Positions 52,001 to 62,751 are shown, counted from the stretch's first letter. The stretch: DNA of 64,000 nt from Hirudinaria manillensis (GCA_034509925.1 CM067527.1:9491001-9555000); one strand, 5' to 3'. Translations and numbers: made by a program. Notes: a model not told the origin generated them from the letters alone.

Positions 52001-55000
52001 CTTGAGTGAGGTGGGTGATGACTCACTCTTGTATGGGTGTGGTGTTTTATGTAATACTATTGATGCCGATGGGGATATTATTAATAATTATTAACGATGT
52101 AGCAATAATGCTAGCTCAGTGATGACTGTGTACTTGTTGATGTTGTATTAATATTAATAATCATGTATTAAAATTAATATTTATGTATTAAAATAAATAT
52201 TCATGTATTAAAATAAATATTCATCACGAACATCTGCACAATTTTAACAGACGAATTAAATACTCCTTCGCTCCATTAAGATCGGATGAATATTTATCGA
52301 GAATCAATATATCTTCTGGATCTTCTGGATAGTTTCATCTCAAGGAGATTTACAATCGTCTGCATTTCAGACCCTTCCTTTTATCAGAGGCCATTGCACA
52401 TGTTTACATTTGCAACGAGAATTCTTTAGGCAATAAAGTCTCTAACAATTAACATAATATATTATTTCATTATTATTATTATTATTATAATATTACAAAT
52501 GGCCCAGTACCAGCTTGGAACTCTTTGTATGTGGGCGAGAGAGAGTGTGAGGCGTGTTTGAGTGAAAGATGGATGGTGTGAGTTTGTTGCAGAAAGAAGA
52601 AAAACATCATCAACATCAACAGATACTTAGATGCCACATTAATGACGTTAATTTTTTAAAATTCTTGCCTACTAAGACATGGATGATATGCCCAGAGTTC
52701 GTTAGACTTAATATCCTTCCACTTTTAAGCATTTAAAATCCCTGAATAGTGTAAAATGTTTTCAAGTATTTGAACTGTAAATGCTATTATAAAATTTTAA
52801 AAAAATTAGTACCAAATTACAACTTTAAAAACTCATTTTGGTTTAAAATTCCAGATTTTTTTTCATTTGTTATTATCTATTTTCAAAATGCTTCAAAATG
52901 CCTCAAAATGCCTCAAAATGCCGCCTTCTTGGTATGCCACGCAGTGATTTGAAAGGGCGCCTCTTAATAATTCATGAAATTAGCATTGATTATTAAGATT
53001 GAGCCAATCTTACCCACCTCGAGATACAAGGACACGCCCCCTGGAATCGTCCTCAGAGACTCCGAGTTGGTTGAAAGCCACGATTTGCACTTCTTCCGTC
53101 GTCATGGAAACGCAGGCGTCGATGTAGGCCTGCAAACGTTGGGTTCAAGGGGTCAGCACTACAATCATCACCACATTCATCGTCATCATCACCATCATCA
53201 TCACGGCCATCATCTCGTGACACCGGCCCTTGACCGTAACAAACGTCAAGGAAACGCCTAGATGCGACCATAAGAAATAATGAGGAGATCCATTCATCGG
53301 GTTATACGTCCATCCAATCATCAATCATCAGTCCATCCGTCCGTCCATCCAATCATCAGTCCATCCGTCCGTCCATCCAATCATCAGTCCATCCGTCCGT
53401 CCATCCATACATCCATCCGCTTTTACATTGTGTCTAGGAAATAGTAAGTGCCTCTTTGAGGAACACAACAATGGATTTTGTAAGGACGGGCTTTTAATAA
53501 CCTCAAACATTGACAACCTGGATGGCTCTCAAGATTATGATTGTGGTGACCATGGTGACCATGGTGACCATGGTGACGACGATGACGATGACTACAACTG
53601 AACAACTAGTTACAGATTAAACAACAAAGAATAATAATTAATACTACTGCTAATACTGATAATAAATATTGGCATTATAGTAATATACTTATAATAGTGC
53701 AGATGATGGTTGCAGGATTAACAACAACAACAACATCAATTATTAATACCAATGTGTGCTCCGGAAATGACGTCACAGGGCTTTCAGAGGGACAATGGTT
53801 GTCAACATTAACCTTGTATTGAGGAGGGTTTGGTGAGCACCAATCCAACTCTTGCAGGGGCTGCAATCAGGAAAGGTTATCGTTTGAGTTAGGAAATGAA
53901 TAAACAAAATAATAAATAGAATAATAACAATAATAAATATACTTAAATTTATATCAATAATAACTACTATGTCGTTGTTGTCGTCGTCGTCGCAGTCGCC
54001 ATCATCACCATCACCACCATCGTCATCATCTTCTTCTTCTTCATCATCATCACCATCATAGTATTTATGGCGCCCAGAGTTCGTTAGACTTAAAAAGCCA
54101 AATGAATAAATTAAACAAAATCTACCAAATTCGAAACCAATCCAGTGATTGGAGAATTCAAGTTCTAAAAATAGAATGGCGTCCCCGGCAACGCAATCTC
54201 CAAGACAAACCCATCAAAGTTTTTATCGGCTCCAATAAACCAATGACTCGCTGTCGGAAAAGAAGACAAACAGTCTTTCTCATCACTGCATCATCCTTAT
54301 CATCTCCAATGACTTTATAGTCATCATCATCACCATCGTCATCGTCGTCATCATCGTCATCATCATCATCATCATCATCATCGTCATAATCGTCATCGTC
54401 GTCATCATCATCATAATCGTCGTCGTCGTCGTCATCGTCATCACGGTCATCATCAAATTTGTCATTAGGGCATCAGCAACGCCACGGAAACCCCATTCAT
54501 CTGTCGAGTTAAAAACGGAAGGAGGGAACGATTAATGAATGATTCTACGTCGTAAGAAGATGAAAAAAAGAAGAAGAAGAAGAAGAAGATGATGATGATT
54601 AACGATGATGATGATGATGATGTTGAATTTAAGAAATTAATTTAAAATCTGCAAAATAGTAGAAAAGAATTGTTCACATCATTAAATCAATATTGATCAT
54701 ACTCATCGTCGTCGTCGTCATTAATTTCAGGATTAATATGATTTTCATGAAAAAAATAATATTTTCATAGGTAAATATGAGAACTATTACGTAACCATGG
54801 CAACGGATATCAAACAGAAAGAGGCCTTCATAAAGATTTTCACGTGGACTCCATCACCATGGTTACGCAACGAGCGTCTCAAGACAACAGCACCTCTGTT
54901 GTTGTTGTTGTTGTTCAAAGGATTTTATGCTCGGATTTACACGGAGTTATTTAGAATTTAATTTTTAAATGTCCTCGAATATCATTGGACAATGGAATAA

Positions 55001-55187
55001 ATAGAATTAAATAAAAATAAATAGAAATAAATGAATAACCATAACCACAAAGAGTTGTGATAAAAGATAACAACAGAAATAAGAAAATAATAATAAAAAT
55101 AAAATATTAAAATAAACCTTGAGGTTTCAGATGTGGTTTATTTAGAAACTTGCCATCATTATTTAGGATTATTATCGTTGTACTATG

Positions 55188-55234
<47 letters not shown>

Positions 55235-55241
55235 GATGATG

Positions 55242-55296
<55 letters not shown>

Positions 55297-57625
55297 TAAT
55301 AATAATAAAATCAATTCATGAATGATGAACTGAAACAATAAACTTATAAATAAATGCACTTAAATGTAATCTAATAGAAATAATAAATAATAATAATATC
55401 TTTAATTATTATATCACCTTTTGATTTTATATGATGATAATAAACGATGAATTAAAACCAATAAACAAGTAATTATAAATAAATCGTAAGAATCCACGTA
55501 ATAATTACCTTAAAGTAGAATCTCATCTTCTGGAATGGATGATAGACTGAAGAGTTTCGTAGGACGATGAATGAGTTCTCTGCTGTGTCTGGGTTCCTGC
55601 ATGGAGCTGAGGAGTAAATGGAAAGGTGTTCTTGATGATGATTGCGAATAGCAACAACAACAATAATAATAACAATAGTAATAATAATAATAGTAATAAT
55701 AATAGTAAAAATAATAATAATAAAGTTTTAAAATAAAATAATAACGCCACGGCGACGATAATGATAATGATGATGACGGTAATGGTGATGATGACGACGA
55801 TGATGACGTAATGGCGTAAAAAGTCGACAAAAGGTTCGTGAGACATTATGTAAGAAAGGTTAATTGAACATGTATAATGGCCATAATAAAAATAAAAATA
55901 ATAATTATTCTTAATAATAATAATAATAATAAATAGTTTATGACTAATTTGCAGTTCCCAGGCCTGAGTAATAACAATGTGTAATGTTCCAAGGCAGCCT
56001 CATTTATATTGGCACGTTGCAAACAAACATTTGCAATTTGTTTATTTCGCAATTTGTAATTTTTAAGGATTTAAAAAATTATTTAAAAACTGAAGACGAA
56101 AAACACTTGTTTATGTGGTTACCATTGGTGATTAGGTGCGTCTTAGGAGTTACAATATGTTCGGCAATGAAACTGACGATGATGGTAATGATGACGACGA
56201 TGGTGATGATGACGACGAGGATGATGGTGATGATGAAAAGGATGGCGATAATGAGAAGGAGCAGATTTATACTCGGATAAACATCGCTTGTGATGCCTTG
56301 GAAAACATTTCCAGCATTTTTGGACAAATTTTTAAGTGGCATTTTGCGTCATATTTTGCATAAAATCTGATTTGTAATCAAAACTCGTAAGAATTTTCTT
56401 CTGATTTGTGGAACCAATTTGAAATGAAATTGCGTTATTATTTTAAAATGTTTAAGTGTAATTAAATGTAATTTTAACGGGTTTAAATTAGAATTTAAAT
56501 ATCATTTTCTTAATAATATCATTTAATATAATTTAATTCTGTCATTTAATTCGTTGAGATTCGTTAATTAATTTTCTGACCATATTAGAAACTTGGACTA
56601 AAATTTAAAAAATAAAAAATAAAATAAAATGATGATGATGATGATGATGGTGATGATGATAATGATGAAGGTGATGACCAAAGACCTTTCAAATAATTCC
56701 TACTCGCGTGTCCAACCAACCAACCAACCAACCAACCAACCAACCAACCAACCAACCAACCAACCAACCAACCAACCAACCAACCAACCAACCAACCAAC
56801 CAACCAACCAACCAACCAACCAACCAACCAACCAACCAACCAACCAACCAACCAACCAACCAACCAACCAACCAACCAACCAACCAACCAACCAACCAAC
56901 CAACCAACCAACCAACCAACCAACCAACCAACCAACCAACCAACCAACCAACCAACCAACCAACCAACCAACCAACCAACCAACCAACCAACCAACCAAC
57001 CAACCAACCAACCAACCAACCAACCAACCAACCAACCACCCAACCAACCAACCAACCAACCAACCAACCAACCAACCAAACAACCAACCAACCAACCAAC
57101 CAACCAACCAACCAACCAACCAACCAACCAACCAACCAACCAACCAACCAACCAACCAACCAACCAACCAACCAACCAACCAACCAACCAACCAACCAAC
57201 CAACCAACCAACCAACCAACCAACCAACCAACCAACCAACCAACCAACCAACCAACCAACCAACCAACCAACCAACCAACCAACCAACCAACCAACCAAC
57301 CAACCAACCAACCAACCAACGTTACCATGGTGATGATGGAAAACATGAACTTTTCCAAGTTTTCCATCATCACCTTTGTATGACTTTGTTAATTCCAATG
57401 CAACTGCATAACAATATCATTCTCTGATGATGATGATGATGAAGACGACGACGACGACGACGATGATGATGATGATGATGACCTCGATGGTGATGATGAT
57501 GACGACGACGATGATAGTGACGATTGTCAGAGTATTAATAAAAAAATTCAATCAATTTAACGAGTCTTTCTCGTCCCCGACATCATCATCGTCATAATCA
57601 TCATCACCTCCACCATCATCATCAG

Positions 57626-57668
<43 letters not shown>

Positions 57669-59939
57669 TAGAAATGCCATGACAACTGACCGGTGGGCGG
57701 CACGTATCGTTCGACACTGGACGTCGTCGTTAGGTTGTTGCCATTGACAACGTAGGCTGACGTCACGTCGACGTGGTAGGTCGTGTGTGGTCTCCATGGC
57801 AACCTTACGCTTCTCTCGTACGTTGCGAGACTGACGTTCTCCTGAGGAAATAATTTTAAAACTTAAATAAATTTAAAAAAAAAAAAAAATTAATTTTTAA
57901 ATAAAACAAAATTTGAATTTTAATATTTGAATTTTAAATGCTTCCAAATCGTAACGTTTGCACTCGAACGCACCCAAGTTACTCTAAACATGCACAACCC
58001 AGTATCGTTCATCATCATCATCGTCGTCGTTATAATCATCATAACTTTATCAACACGAATTCGTGCCATCTGTGCTATCAATACTACCATCAATATCAAT
58101 ATTATTAATAATAATCTTAATAATAGCATTATTATAATTAATAATAATATTAATAATAACTAATAAACCCAACCAAATATTATAAATAACTAATTCTTAA
58201 GAACAACAATAGCAACAATAATAATAATTATATTCACAAATCTATCAAATGCGTAAATTAAACCATCGAAAGTACTGACGCTGCTCCTGTTGTCATGGTA
58301 ACGGACGTGGAACAACACGGGAATGTTGTAGTTGTAGTCGGTCTCAGGAAGATTCCACGTCAGACTGGAGTCGTTCCATCCAATCACAGGTGGGGTTGTC
58401 CTGGCTTGAGAGGCATTTAACAGGCATTTATTCATTTAATTAATTACTTATTTATTCATTTATTTATTTATTATTCATTCATTTATTTAATTATTTATTT
58501 ATTTATTATTCATTCATTTTTGGCGCCATCATATGTAGAGGGAAAAAAATCATCATCAATATTTATTTACAATCAATGTTGTATTACGTAACATTTGAAA
58601 TAAAAAAACTTTAATGTTTATAAATAAATAAATAAATAAATAAAAATAAATAAATAAAATTATTTAATTTTTCGGCGATAAAGTAAAAAAAAAGAAAGAA
58701 CTCCATAAATCCATTTGTTTATTAATTCCTTCTATTCTATTCATAATCATCTTAATAATGATGACAATAATGATATCATAACCATCACCACGACCACAAC
58801 CATCACCACCACCATCACCATCATCATCATCATCATCAACAATAACATTAATGCCGTCATCATCACATTCATCATCTATCACAACAATAATCATAGTCAT
58901 CACCAATACAATCACCATCATCATCATCACTACCAATACTAGAATGTCTTCACTACCATCTTCAACATATCATCACCATCAACATCATCACCATCATCAT
59001 CATCGTTATCGTCATCGTCATCGTCATCATCATCATCCTCATCATCATCACCACCACCACCACCACCACCACCACCACCACCATCATCATCATCACAATC
59101 AATACCCACCTATTCGTATCACGGCATAGCACCTAACATCCGAGGTGCTATCCAGCTTGGCCTCCTGCTCCTCAACGACCACCCTGAAGCAAATGTCCTT
59201 CTCGAGTCCGTCAACACCAACGCTCAGGTTGCCATGGATACCGGCGATGGCGTCCCTGATCGTGTTCTGACTTTCCTCCACAGGTGGCGATAACGAAGAA
59301 TTCGATACGTTTTCACTGTCGGTTGATGGAATGAATTGCGAGCATATCACCATATCATCATTACTTCGTGTATATCATCACCACATCGTCATCAACATTA
59401 TTGTCATCGTCGTCGTCGTCATCATCATCACAATCTTCTTCTTCATCATCAGAGTTAATAACATTATCATTATTCCGCGCGCTGCGCTACTGGTTTCACC
59501 CCCCCAAAAAATGTTGAATCTTAACTCTTCCCACAAGCGGAGGATTGGACCATTCCCTCGTTGATAATTCATTGGTTGATAGCATCACAACAGCGACAAT
59601 CACAACAACAACAACAACGACGACGATATCAACAACAACCATATCAACGCAATGGCCTTAGCATTTCCCCTTGCAATGGTCAGTGAGATGCAAAGCATTT
59701 ACGTAATAATCTGCCGGCTTCCAAAGCTTCATATCGTCATAATCATCATCATCACAGCCACCTTAACTGCCAAGTATGAAAGGTCACGCACCTGAAGTCT
59801 CTATTGGCGGATGCCTGGAGCACTTGCTTGACCTTGTAGGCCCTGGCCTTTTGAATTCTTCCAGGTGGTATCCAGGTGCACGTCACGTGGTTCCATTCGG
59901 TCACGTGGCAGTGCTCGAGGGTTGGTTTGAGGGGAGGCA
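43405..59939 (-). CDS. Class I cytokine receptor (gp130/Domeless-like), 5' end not found
   Basis: This is a type I membrane receptor predicted to bind a helical cytokine and signal through JAK/STAT. Exons in phase: 59939-59792, 59315-59110, 58404-58280, 57841-57691, 55606-55509, [gap], 53860-53813, 53129-53018, 50369-50197, 49449-49284, 48903-48745, 48301-48152, 47398-47317, 46035-45960, 44619-43405. The first exon has the cytokine-receptor signature [18 protein letters not shown] (C-x9-C-x-W). The next exons form the second module ([37 protein letters not shown]). FN3 domains follow, one of them complete across the exons at 50369 and 49449, and the last across 48903 and 48301 ([27 protein letters not shown]). 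A helix ([20 protein letters not shown]) is followed by RLKKWHKKF and a box1-like IDIQPPSAV. The final exon gives a 404-residue acidic, Ser/Asn/His-rich tail. No classical WSxWS was found. The signal-peptide exon and one or two exons between 55509 and 53860 remain unplaced. Confidence 0.82.
44839..45410. repeat. (ATT)n microsatellite with GTT variants
   Basis: Some 570 bases of ATT trinucleotides with interspersed GTT units lie in the last intron of the receptor. In translation it yields poly-Leu and poly-Tyr frames that are artefacts. Confidence 0.95.
45856..45917. repeat. CCAT/CCGT tetranucleotide repeat
   Basis: A short array of ATCC units degenerating to GTCC lies directly beside the box1-like exon of the receptor. 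It is of the same motif class as the large GATG array 700 bases to the right. Confidence 0.8.
46594..47027. repeat. Perfect (GATG)n array, about 434 bp
   Basis: About 108 copies of GATG run without interruption in the receptor intron between the transmembrane exon and the box1-like exon. Because four-base units shift frame, both strands read open as WMDG or HPSI repeats; these are not genes. The perfect uniformity suggests recent expansion or active slippage. Confidence 0.97.
47853..48055. repeat. (ATAAT)n pentanucleotide array
   Basis: About forty perfect copies of a five-base unit lie in the receptor intron next to the last FN3 exon. Confidence 0.95.
48936..49010. repeat. (AAT)n microsatellite
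   Basis: About 24 near-perfect AAT units lie in the intron immediately upstream of the FN3 exon at 48903. Confidence 0.9.
49640..50023 (-). mobile_element. Probable mobile-element fragment A in receptor intron
   Basis: A block ending in TAATATTACAAATCGCC and CTTGGAACTCTTTGTGTGTA on the plus strand closely matches 52485-52545. The open frame inside it (49823-50023, minus) is not needed by the receptor, because the flanking exons splice directly in phase 0. The class of element is unclear. Confidence 0.4.
51469..51795 (-). pseudogene. Degenerate 3' end of a non-LTR retrotransposon reverse transcriptase
   Basis: Two overlapping minus-strand frames (51512-51808, then 51469-51735) together read as the tail of an RT ORF2. 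The segment [18 protein letters not shown] followed by [15 protein letters not shown] matches the WNSLP block that ends CR1/Jockey-type ORF2 proteins. The frame change means at least one frameshift, and no catalytic domain is present. The fragment sits in a receptor intron. Confidence 0.5.
52485..52545. repeat. Second copy of the 49.7 kb dispersed repeat
   Basis: TAATATTACAAATGGCC, then CAGTACCAGCTTGGAACT and CTTTGTATGTGGG, parallels the block at 49690-49750 with a few substitutions. Two copies in one intron region suggest a mobile-element terminus. Confidence 0.5.
52880..52922. repeat. 11-bp tandem repeat, about four copies
   Basis: TCAAAATGCCT and close variants repeat in tandem. Intronic. 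Confidence 0.8.
53310..53412. repeat. 28-bp minisatellite
   Basis: Three copies of a 28-bp unit made of ATCCAATCATCA and GTCCATCCGTCCGTCC, evidently a higher-order repeat grown from a CCAT/CCGT tetranucleotide. Confidence 0.8.
53545..53578. repeat. 9-bp tandem repeat
   Basis: Nearly four copies of GGTGACCAT, itself containing the palindromic CCATGG and GGTGACC-type arms. Intronic. Confidence 0.75.
54300..54475. repeat. (ATC/GTC)n compound microsatellite
   Basis: About 55 trinucleotide units of ATC with GTC variants lie in the receptor intron region. The apparent poly-Met/Thr minus-strand ORF is an artefact. Confidence 0.9.
55180..55305. repeat. (AAT)n compound microsatellite
   Basis: AAT units with a central block of GAT variants. 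Confidence 0.9.
56713..57320. repeat. (AACC)n array, about 608 bp
   Basis: About 150 copies of the tetranucleotide AACC with only two visible interruptions (near 57037 and 57079). On both strands it reads open as PTNQ or WLVG repeats, which are artefacts. It lies in the receptor intron between the exons at 57691 and 55606. Confidence 0.97.
57427..57518. repeat. (GAT/GAC)n compound microsatellite
   Basis: Trinucleotide GAT with GAC variants. Intronic. Confidence 0.85.
58780..59100. repeat. (CAT/CAC)n compound microsatellite
   Basis: About 320 bases dominated by CAT and CAC units, ending in a (CAC)n block, directly adjacent to the receptor exon that ends at 59110. Apparent poly-His frames are artefacts. 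Confidence 0.9.
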
Positions 59940-60241
59940 CTGAAAGTAAGAGGATGGTTTTAAAGGTTTTCAACTGGTCAGGTGGGTTGGTTGGTGGGTT
60001 TGGTGCTGGTGTTGGTGCAATTGGATTGTATGTTGTATTTGCATGTTGTATAAACATTTACATGTTGTACACTTATTTGTATGCTCCACATGGACAATAG
60101 TTTAGATGTTAATTAATATTCAACAACAACTAACATTAACAAAATAAATTATTATAATATATAATCATAAGTAATTATTTCATTCTGCTTCTGGCAAAAA
60201 TAAGGCATTTCAGAAGTGAATGTAAATAGTTTTTAAAATAT

Positions 60242-60540
60242 TGTTGGATCCCTAGATCCAATAAATTGAATAATAATTAAAATTATATTGCAGATTAATT
60301 AATTTAATAATTAATTAAATTTAGTGGCAATATAATTTGAGAATTAATTAATTGTTGCTATTCAGACTCTTTGGTTATGCACCTCGACAAATGGATTTGT
60401 ATCGGAAAGGAGAGCGAGAATTAGAGAACAGCAGATTTCAAGACTTAGACATTTGAAGCATCGTGCATCTTCCAAGCCATCTGACAACTTTCAATAAACC
60501 TGACCTTCTATAATTAGTTTGAGGACCCCGGGTTATTACA
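60242..60540 (+). repeat. 5' LTR
   Basis: 299 bp, TGTTGGATCC to GGGTTATTACA. It contains AATAAA at 60493-60498 in the 3' part, a plausible polyadenylation signal. Confidence 0.93.
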
Positions 60541-60541
60541 T

Positions 60542-60559
60542 TGGTGTCAGGAGTGGGAT
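60542..60559 (+). other. Primer-binding site, tRNA-Leu type
   Basis: TGGTGTCAGGAGTGGGAT begins one base after the LTR. TGGTGTCAG is complementary to the ...CTGACACCA 3' end found in many animal tRNA-Leu molecules. A second mismatch-tolerant match extends through GTGGGAT. Confidence 0.75.
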
Positions 60560-60621
60560 TTAGAGTTAAAGGGTGTCCAAAAGTAACTAAGGTAGAAGCT
60601 TGTTTAATTGAAAAGTGAAGG

Positions 60622-61950
60622 ATGCCGAAGTACTTGGATGAATTGTACGTGCCTCGATTGAGACAAGAATTGAGAGATCGTGGCCTGGATTGGAAAGGCA
60701 CGAAAGCTGAGATACGAGAGCGACTTGGGACATGGCTGACAGAGAATGGCCATGACCCAGATGAATACGAATTCGAGAATCCATCCCATAAAAAAATGGA
60801 TGAATTTCTTGATTTTATGAAAAAGTCCGTAGATGAGTTGAGGAGGAGTATTAGGGGCGATTTGAAAAACACAGCGGTTCCGAGGCAGGATGCCTCGTTC
60901 TTTTCGGGTGAAAACTCTACCGAGAAGAGTCCTGTTGGTTCTTTTGAATTCGAGTCCGAATGTAGTAAGTGGCGGAGAAAGTTTGCAGAGAACTCTAGGA
61001 GGACTATTAGGGGCGATTTGGCAAACACAGCGATTCCGCGTCAGGATGCCTCTTTGGTTTCTGGTGGAAACTCTACTGAGAAGAGTTCTGATGTTCCAAG
61101 TACCGTTTCTGGCAGCATTGGGATGGAGTCATTAGAAGGCACATCCAACCACAGTGCGTGCGTGTCTCCAGAAACTCTGTGCGTGATGGCAGACTTAGAG
61201 AACTCGACATTGGCGCCCATAGAGTTATCAGATCAGGTCGAGTCGTCAGCAGGGCCCAGAGAGCTCAAAGAGGTTTTAGTGGAGCAAGTGGAACTTTCGG
61301 AGGAGCCTGTGGGATTGCCGGTGGATCATATGGAGTTGTTGGTGCAGCCCGAGGAGTTACTGATGAGTCACGTGGTGTTGCCGGTGGAGCGCACGGATTT
61401 GATGGTGGAACAAGTAGAGTCTACAGAACAGCCAATGGATTTCCCGACAGAGTCTGCGAAGTTATTAGTACCGCCCGAGGAGTTACCGATGAAGGACATT
61501 GAGTTACCAGTGAAGCACACGAAGTTGATGGTGGAACAAGTGGAGTCTACAGAACAGCCCATGGATTTACCAGCTGATGTTTCGGCTCCATTGGAAATAA
61601 CAGAAGGGAGTGCTCGGGATTTCGGGAGAGTGCCTAGCAAGGAAAATGGAGCAGGTGATCCTGTAGAGAGTCTGAGATCTGGCGACATGGTGGAGCGGGA
61701 GGTTGAGCATAGAAATGGCGATGTTCCGCGACTGAAACTTGCGGGACACAGAAGCAAAAGGGAAGAAACAGAAATCCCAGAAGATGGCAAAGCAAATGGA
61801 TCTGGGATTTGCAGCCATGAGATTGTTGGAAGATCGGATCCTATTCCTAGAGTAAAAATGAAAATGGGAATAGATGTCTGTTCGGGACGAACAGATTTAA
61901 GGAGGGGGCAGTGTTGGATCCCTAGATCCAATAAATTGAATAATAATTAA
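60622..61950 (+). CDS. Element-encoded SAP-domain protein, possible Gag derivative
   Basis: This is a 442-residue ORF, the only one in the element. Residues 1-42 form a SAP-like helix-turn-helix (LRQELRDRGLDWKGTKAEIR then ERLGTWLTENG), a fold that binds AT-rich DNA. Residues 73-102 and 127-156 are two copies of a unit containing RGDLKNTAVPRQDAS and RGDLANTAIPRQDAS. Residues 239-274 and 281-316 are two copies, 42 residues apart, of an acidic unit (PEELLMSHVVLPVERT and PEELPMKDIELPVKHT, each followed by LMVEQVESTEQPMD). There is no Cys-His zinc knuckle, protease or polymerase motif. The last codons run through the purine tract and stop inside the 3' LTR. It may be a Gag N terminus retained after internal deletion, or a host SAP protein captured by the element. 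The open frame over 1.3 kb and its internal repeats imply recent selection or youth. Confidence 0.8.
   Translation: MPKYLDELYVPRLRQELRDRGLDWKGTKAEIRERLGTWLTENGHDPDEYEFENPSHKKMDEFLDFMKKSVDELRRSIRGDLKNTAVPRQDASFFSGENSTEKSPVGSFEFESECSKWRRKFAENSRRTIRGDLANTAIPRQDASLVSGGNSTEKSSDVPSTVSGSIGMESLEGTSNHSACVSPETLCVMADLENSTLAPIELSDQVESSAGPRELKEVLVEQVELSEEPVGLPVDHMELLVQPEELLMSHVVLPVERTDLMVEQVESTEQPMDFPTESAKLLVPPEELPMKDIELPVKHTKLMVEQVESTEQPMDLPADVSAPLEITEGSARDFGRVPSKENGAGDPVESLRSGDMVEREVEHRNGDVPRLKLAGHRSKREETEIPEDGKANGSGICSHEIVGRSDPIPRVKMKMGIDVCSGRTDLRRGQCWIPRSNKLNNN
61899..61911 (+). other. Polypurine tract
   Basis: AAGGAGGGGGCAG directly precedes the TG of the 3' LTR, the normal position for plus-strand priming. 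Confidence 0.8.
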
Positions 61951-62210
61951 AATTATATTGCAGATTAATTAATTTAATAATTAATTAAATTTAGTGGCAA
62001 TATAATTTGAGAATTAATTAATTGTTGCTATTCAGACTCTTTGGTTATGCACCTCGACAAATGGATTTGTATCGGAAAGGAGAGCGAGAATTAGAGAACA
62101 GCAGATTTCAAGACTTAGACATTTGAAGCATCGTGCATCTTCCAAGCCATCTGACAACTTTCAATAAACCTGACCTTCTATAATTAGTTTGAGGACCCCG
62201 GGTTATTACA
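61912..62210 (+). repeat. 3' LTR
   Basis: 299 bp, identical by eye to the 5' LTR. The ORF stop codon lies within it at 61948-61950. Confidence 0.93.
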
Positions 62211-62214
62211 ATAT

Positions 62215-62716
62215 ATAAAATTATATAATATAATTATACCGCATTTATAACAATTGATTTGAAAATATAATATTATTTCGCCAAGGTTCAAGGGTCACTT
62301 CAAGATGTAATAAATTCCTAGCAGTAGTCAGAAGAATGTGATTGAAACTTCTTTGCTAATGATTTATTATTTCTATTTAATTTGCATATCTGACTTTAAC
62401 ATAATATAAATAAAATATTGAACTCCATAACTTAAGAGACCGCAATATAATAACAATCATCTACTCGATCATTAACATTAATTAATTATTCATTATTATT
62501 AATTATTCATTACTAATTAATAATGGAGTGCTATCAACCAGCTAACAGTTCATTTAGTAGCGGCATAGCATTTTTAAAGGGTGCTTTGATGCCAAAATCT
62601 GTTCAATGTCTCAGTGAGTTTAATAATAGAAGAGCTATAAATAACCAAATTATAAAAAAAAGGCATGTACTGATAAAGATTTAAACAGTAATAATAATAA
62701 TAACATCAACAAATAA

Positions 62717-62751
<35 letters not shown>

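Larger units (their letters stand above)
60238..62214 (+). mobile_element. Short LTR retrotransposon lacking pol, with target-site duplications
   Basis: Two 299-bp LTRs (60242-60540 and 61912-62210) flank a 1371-bp interior. The 4-bp duplication ATAT borders the element (60238-60241, 62211-62214). The LTRs start TG and end CA and look identical base for base, so insertion is recent. A tRNA-Leu-like primer site follows the 5' LTR after one base, and a purine tract precedes the 3' LTR. The interior encodes only one ORF (60622-61950); no protease, reverse transcriptase, RNase H or integrase is present, so the element must depend on another element. The TSD length and primer type would fit a Ty3/gypsy-type partner; that is inference. 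It lies just upstream of the first recognised receptor exon, in the opposite orientation. Confidence 0.93.

Noticed and set aside
54090..54320. Plus-strand ORF of 72 codons with basic residues, and an opposite minus-strand frame with a good acceptor at about 54259
   Set aside because: Neither yields a recognisable domain or an in-phase splice. More likely an element fragment.
54460..54900. Possible receptor exons (a frame reading [12 protein letters not shown] near 54510, and [11 protein letters not shown] near 54830)
   Set aside because: FN3-like in places, and something is needed between 55509 and 53860, but no acceptor and donor pair gave a consistent phase, so I left them out of the model.
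56585..57427. Long ORFs of PTNQ and WLVG repeats
   Set aside because: Artefacts of the AACC array, for the same reason.
60438..61028. Minus-strand 196-codon ORF in the LTR element
   Set aside because: Antisense shadow of the SAP ORF. Element orientation is fixed as plus by the PBS and PPT.
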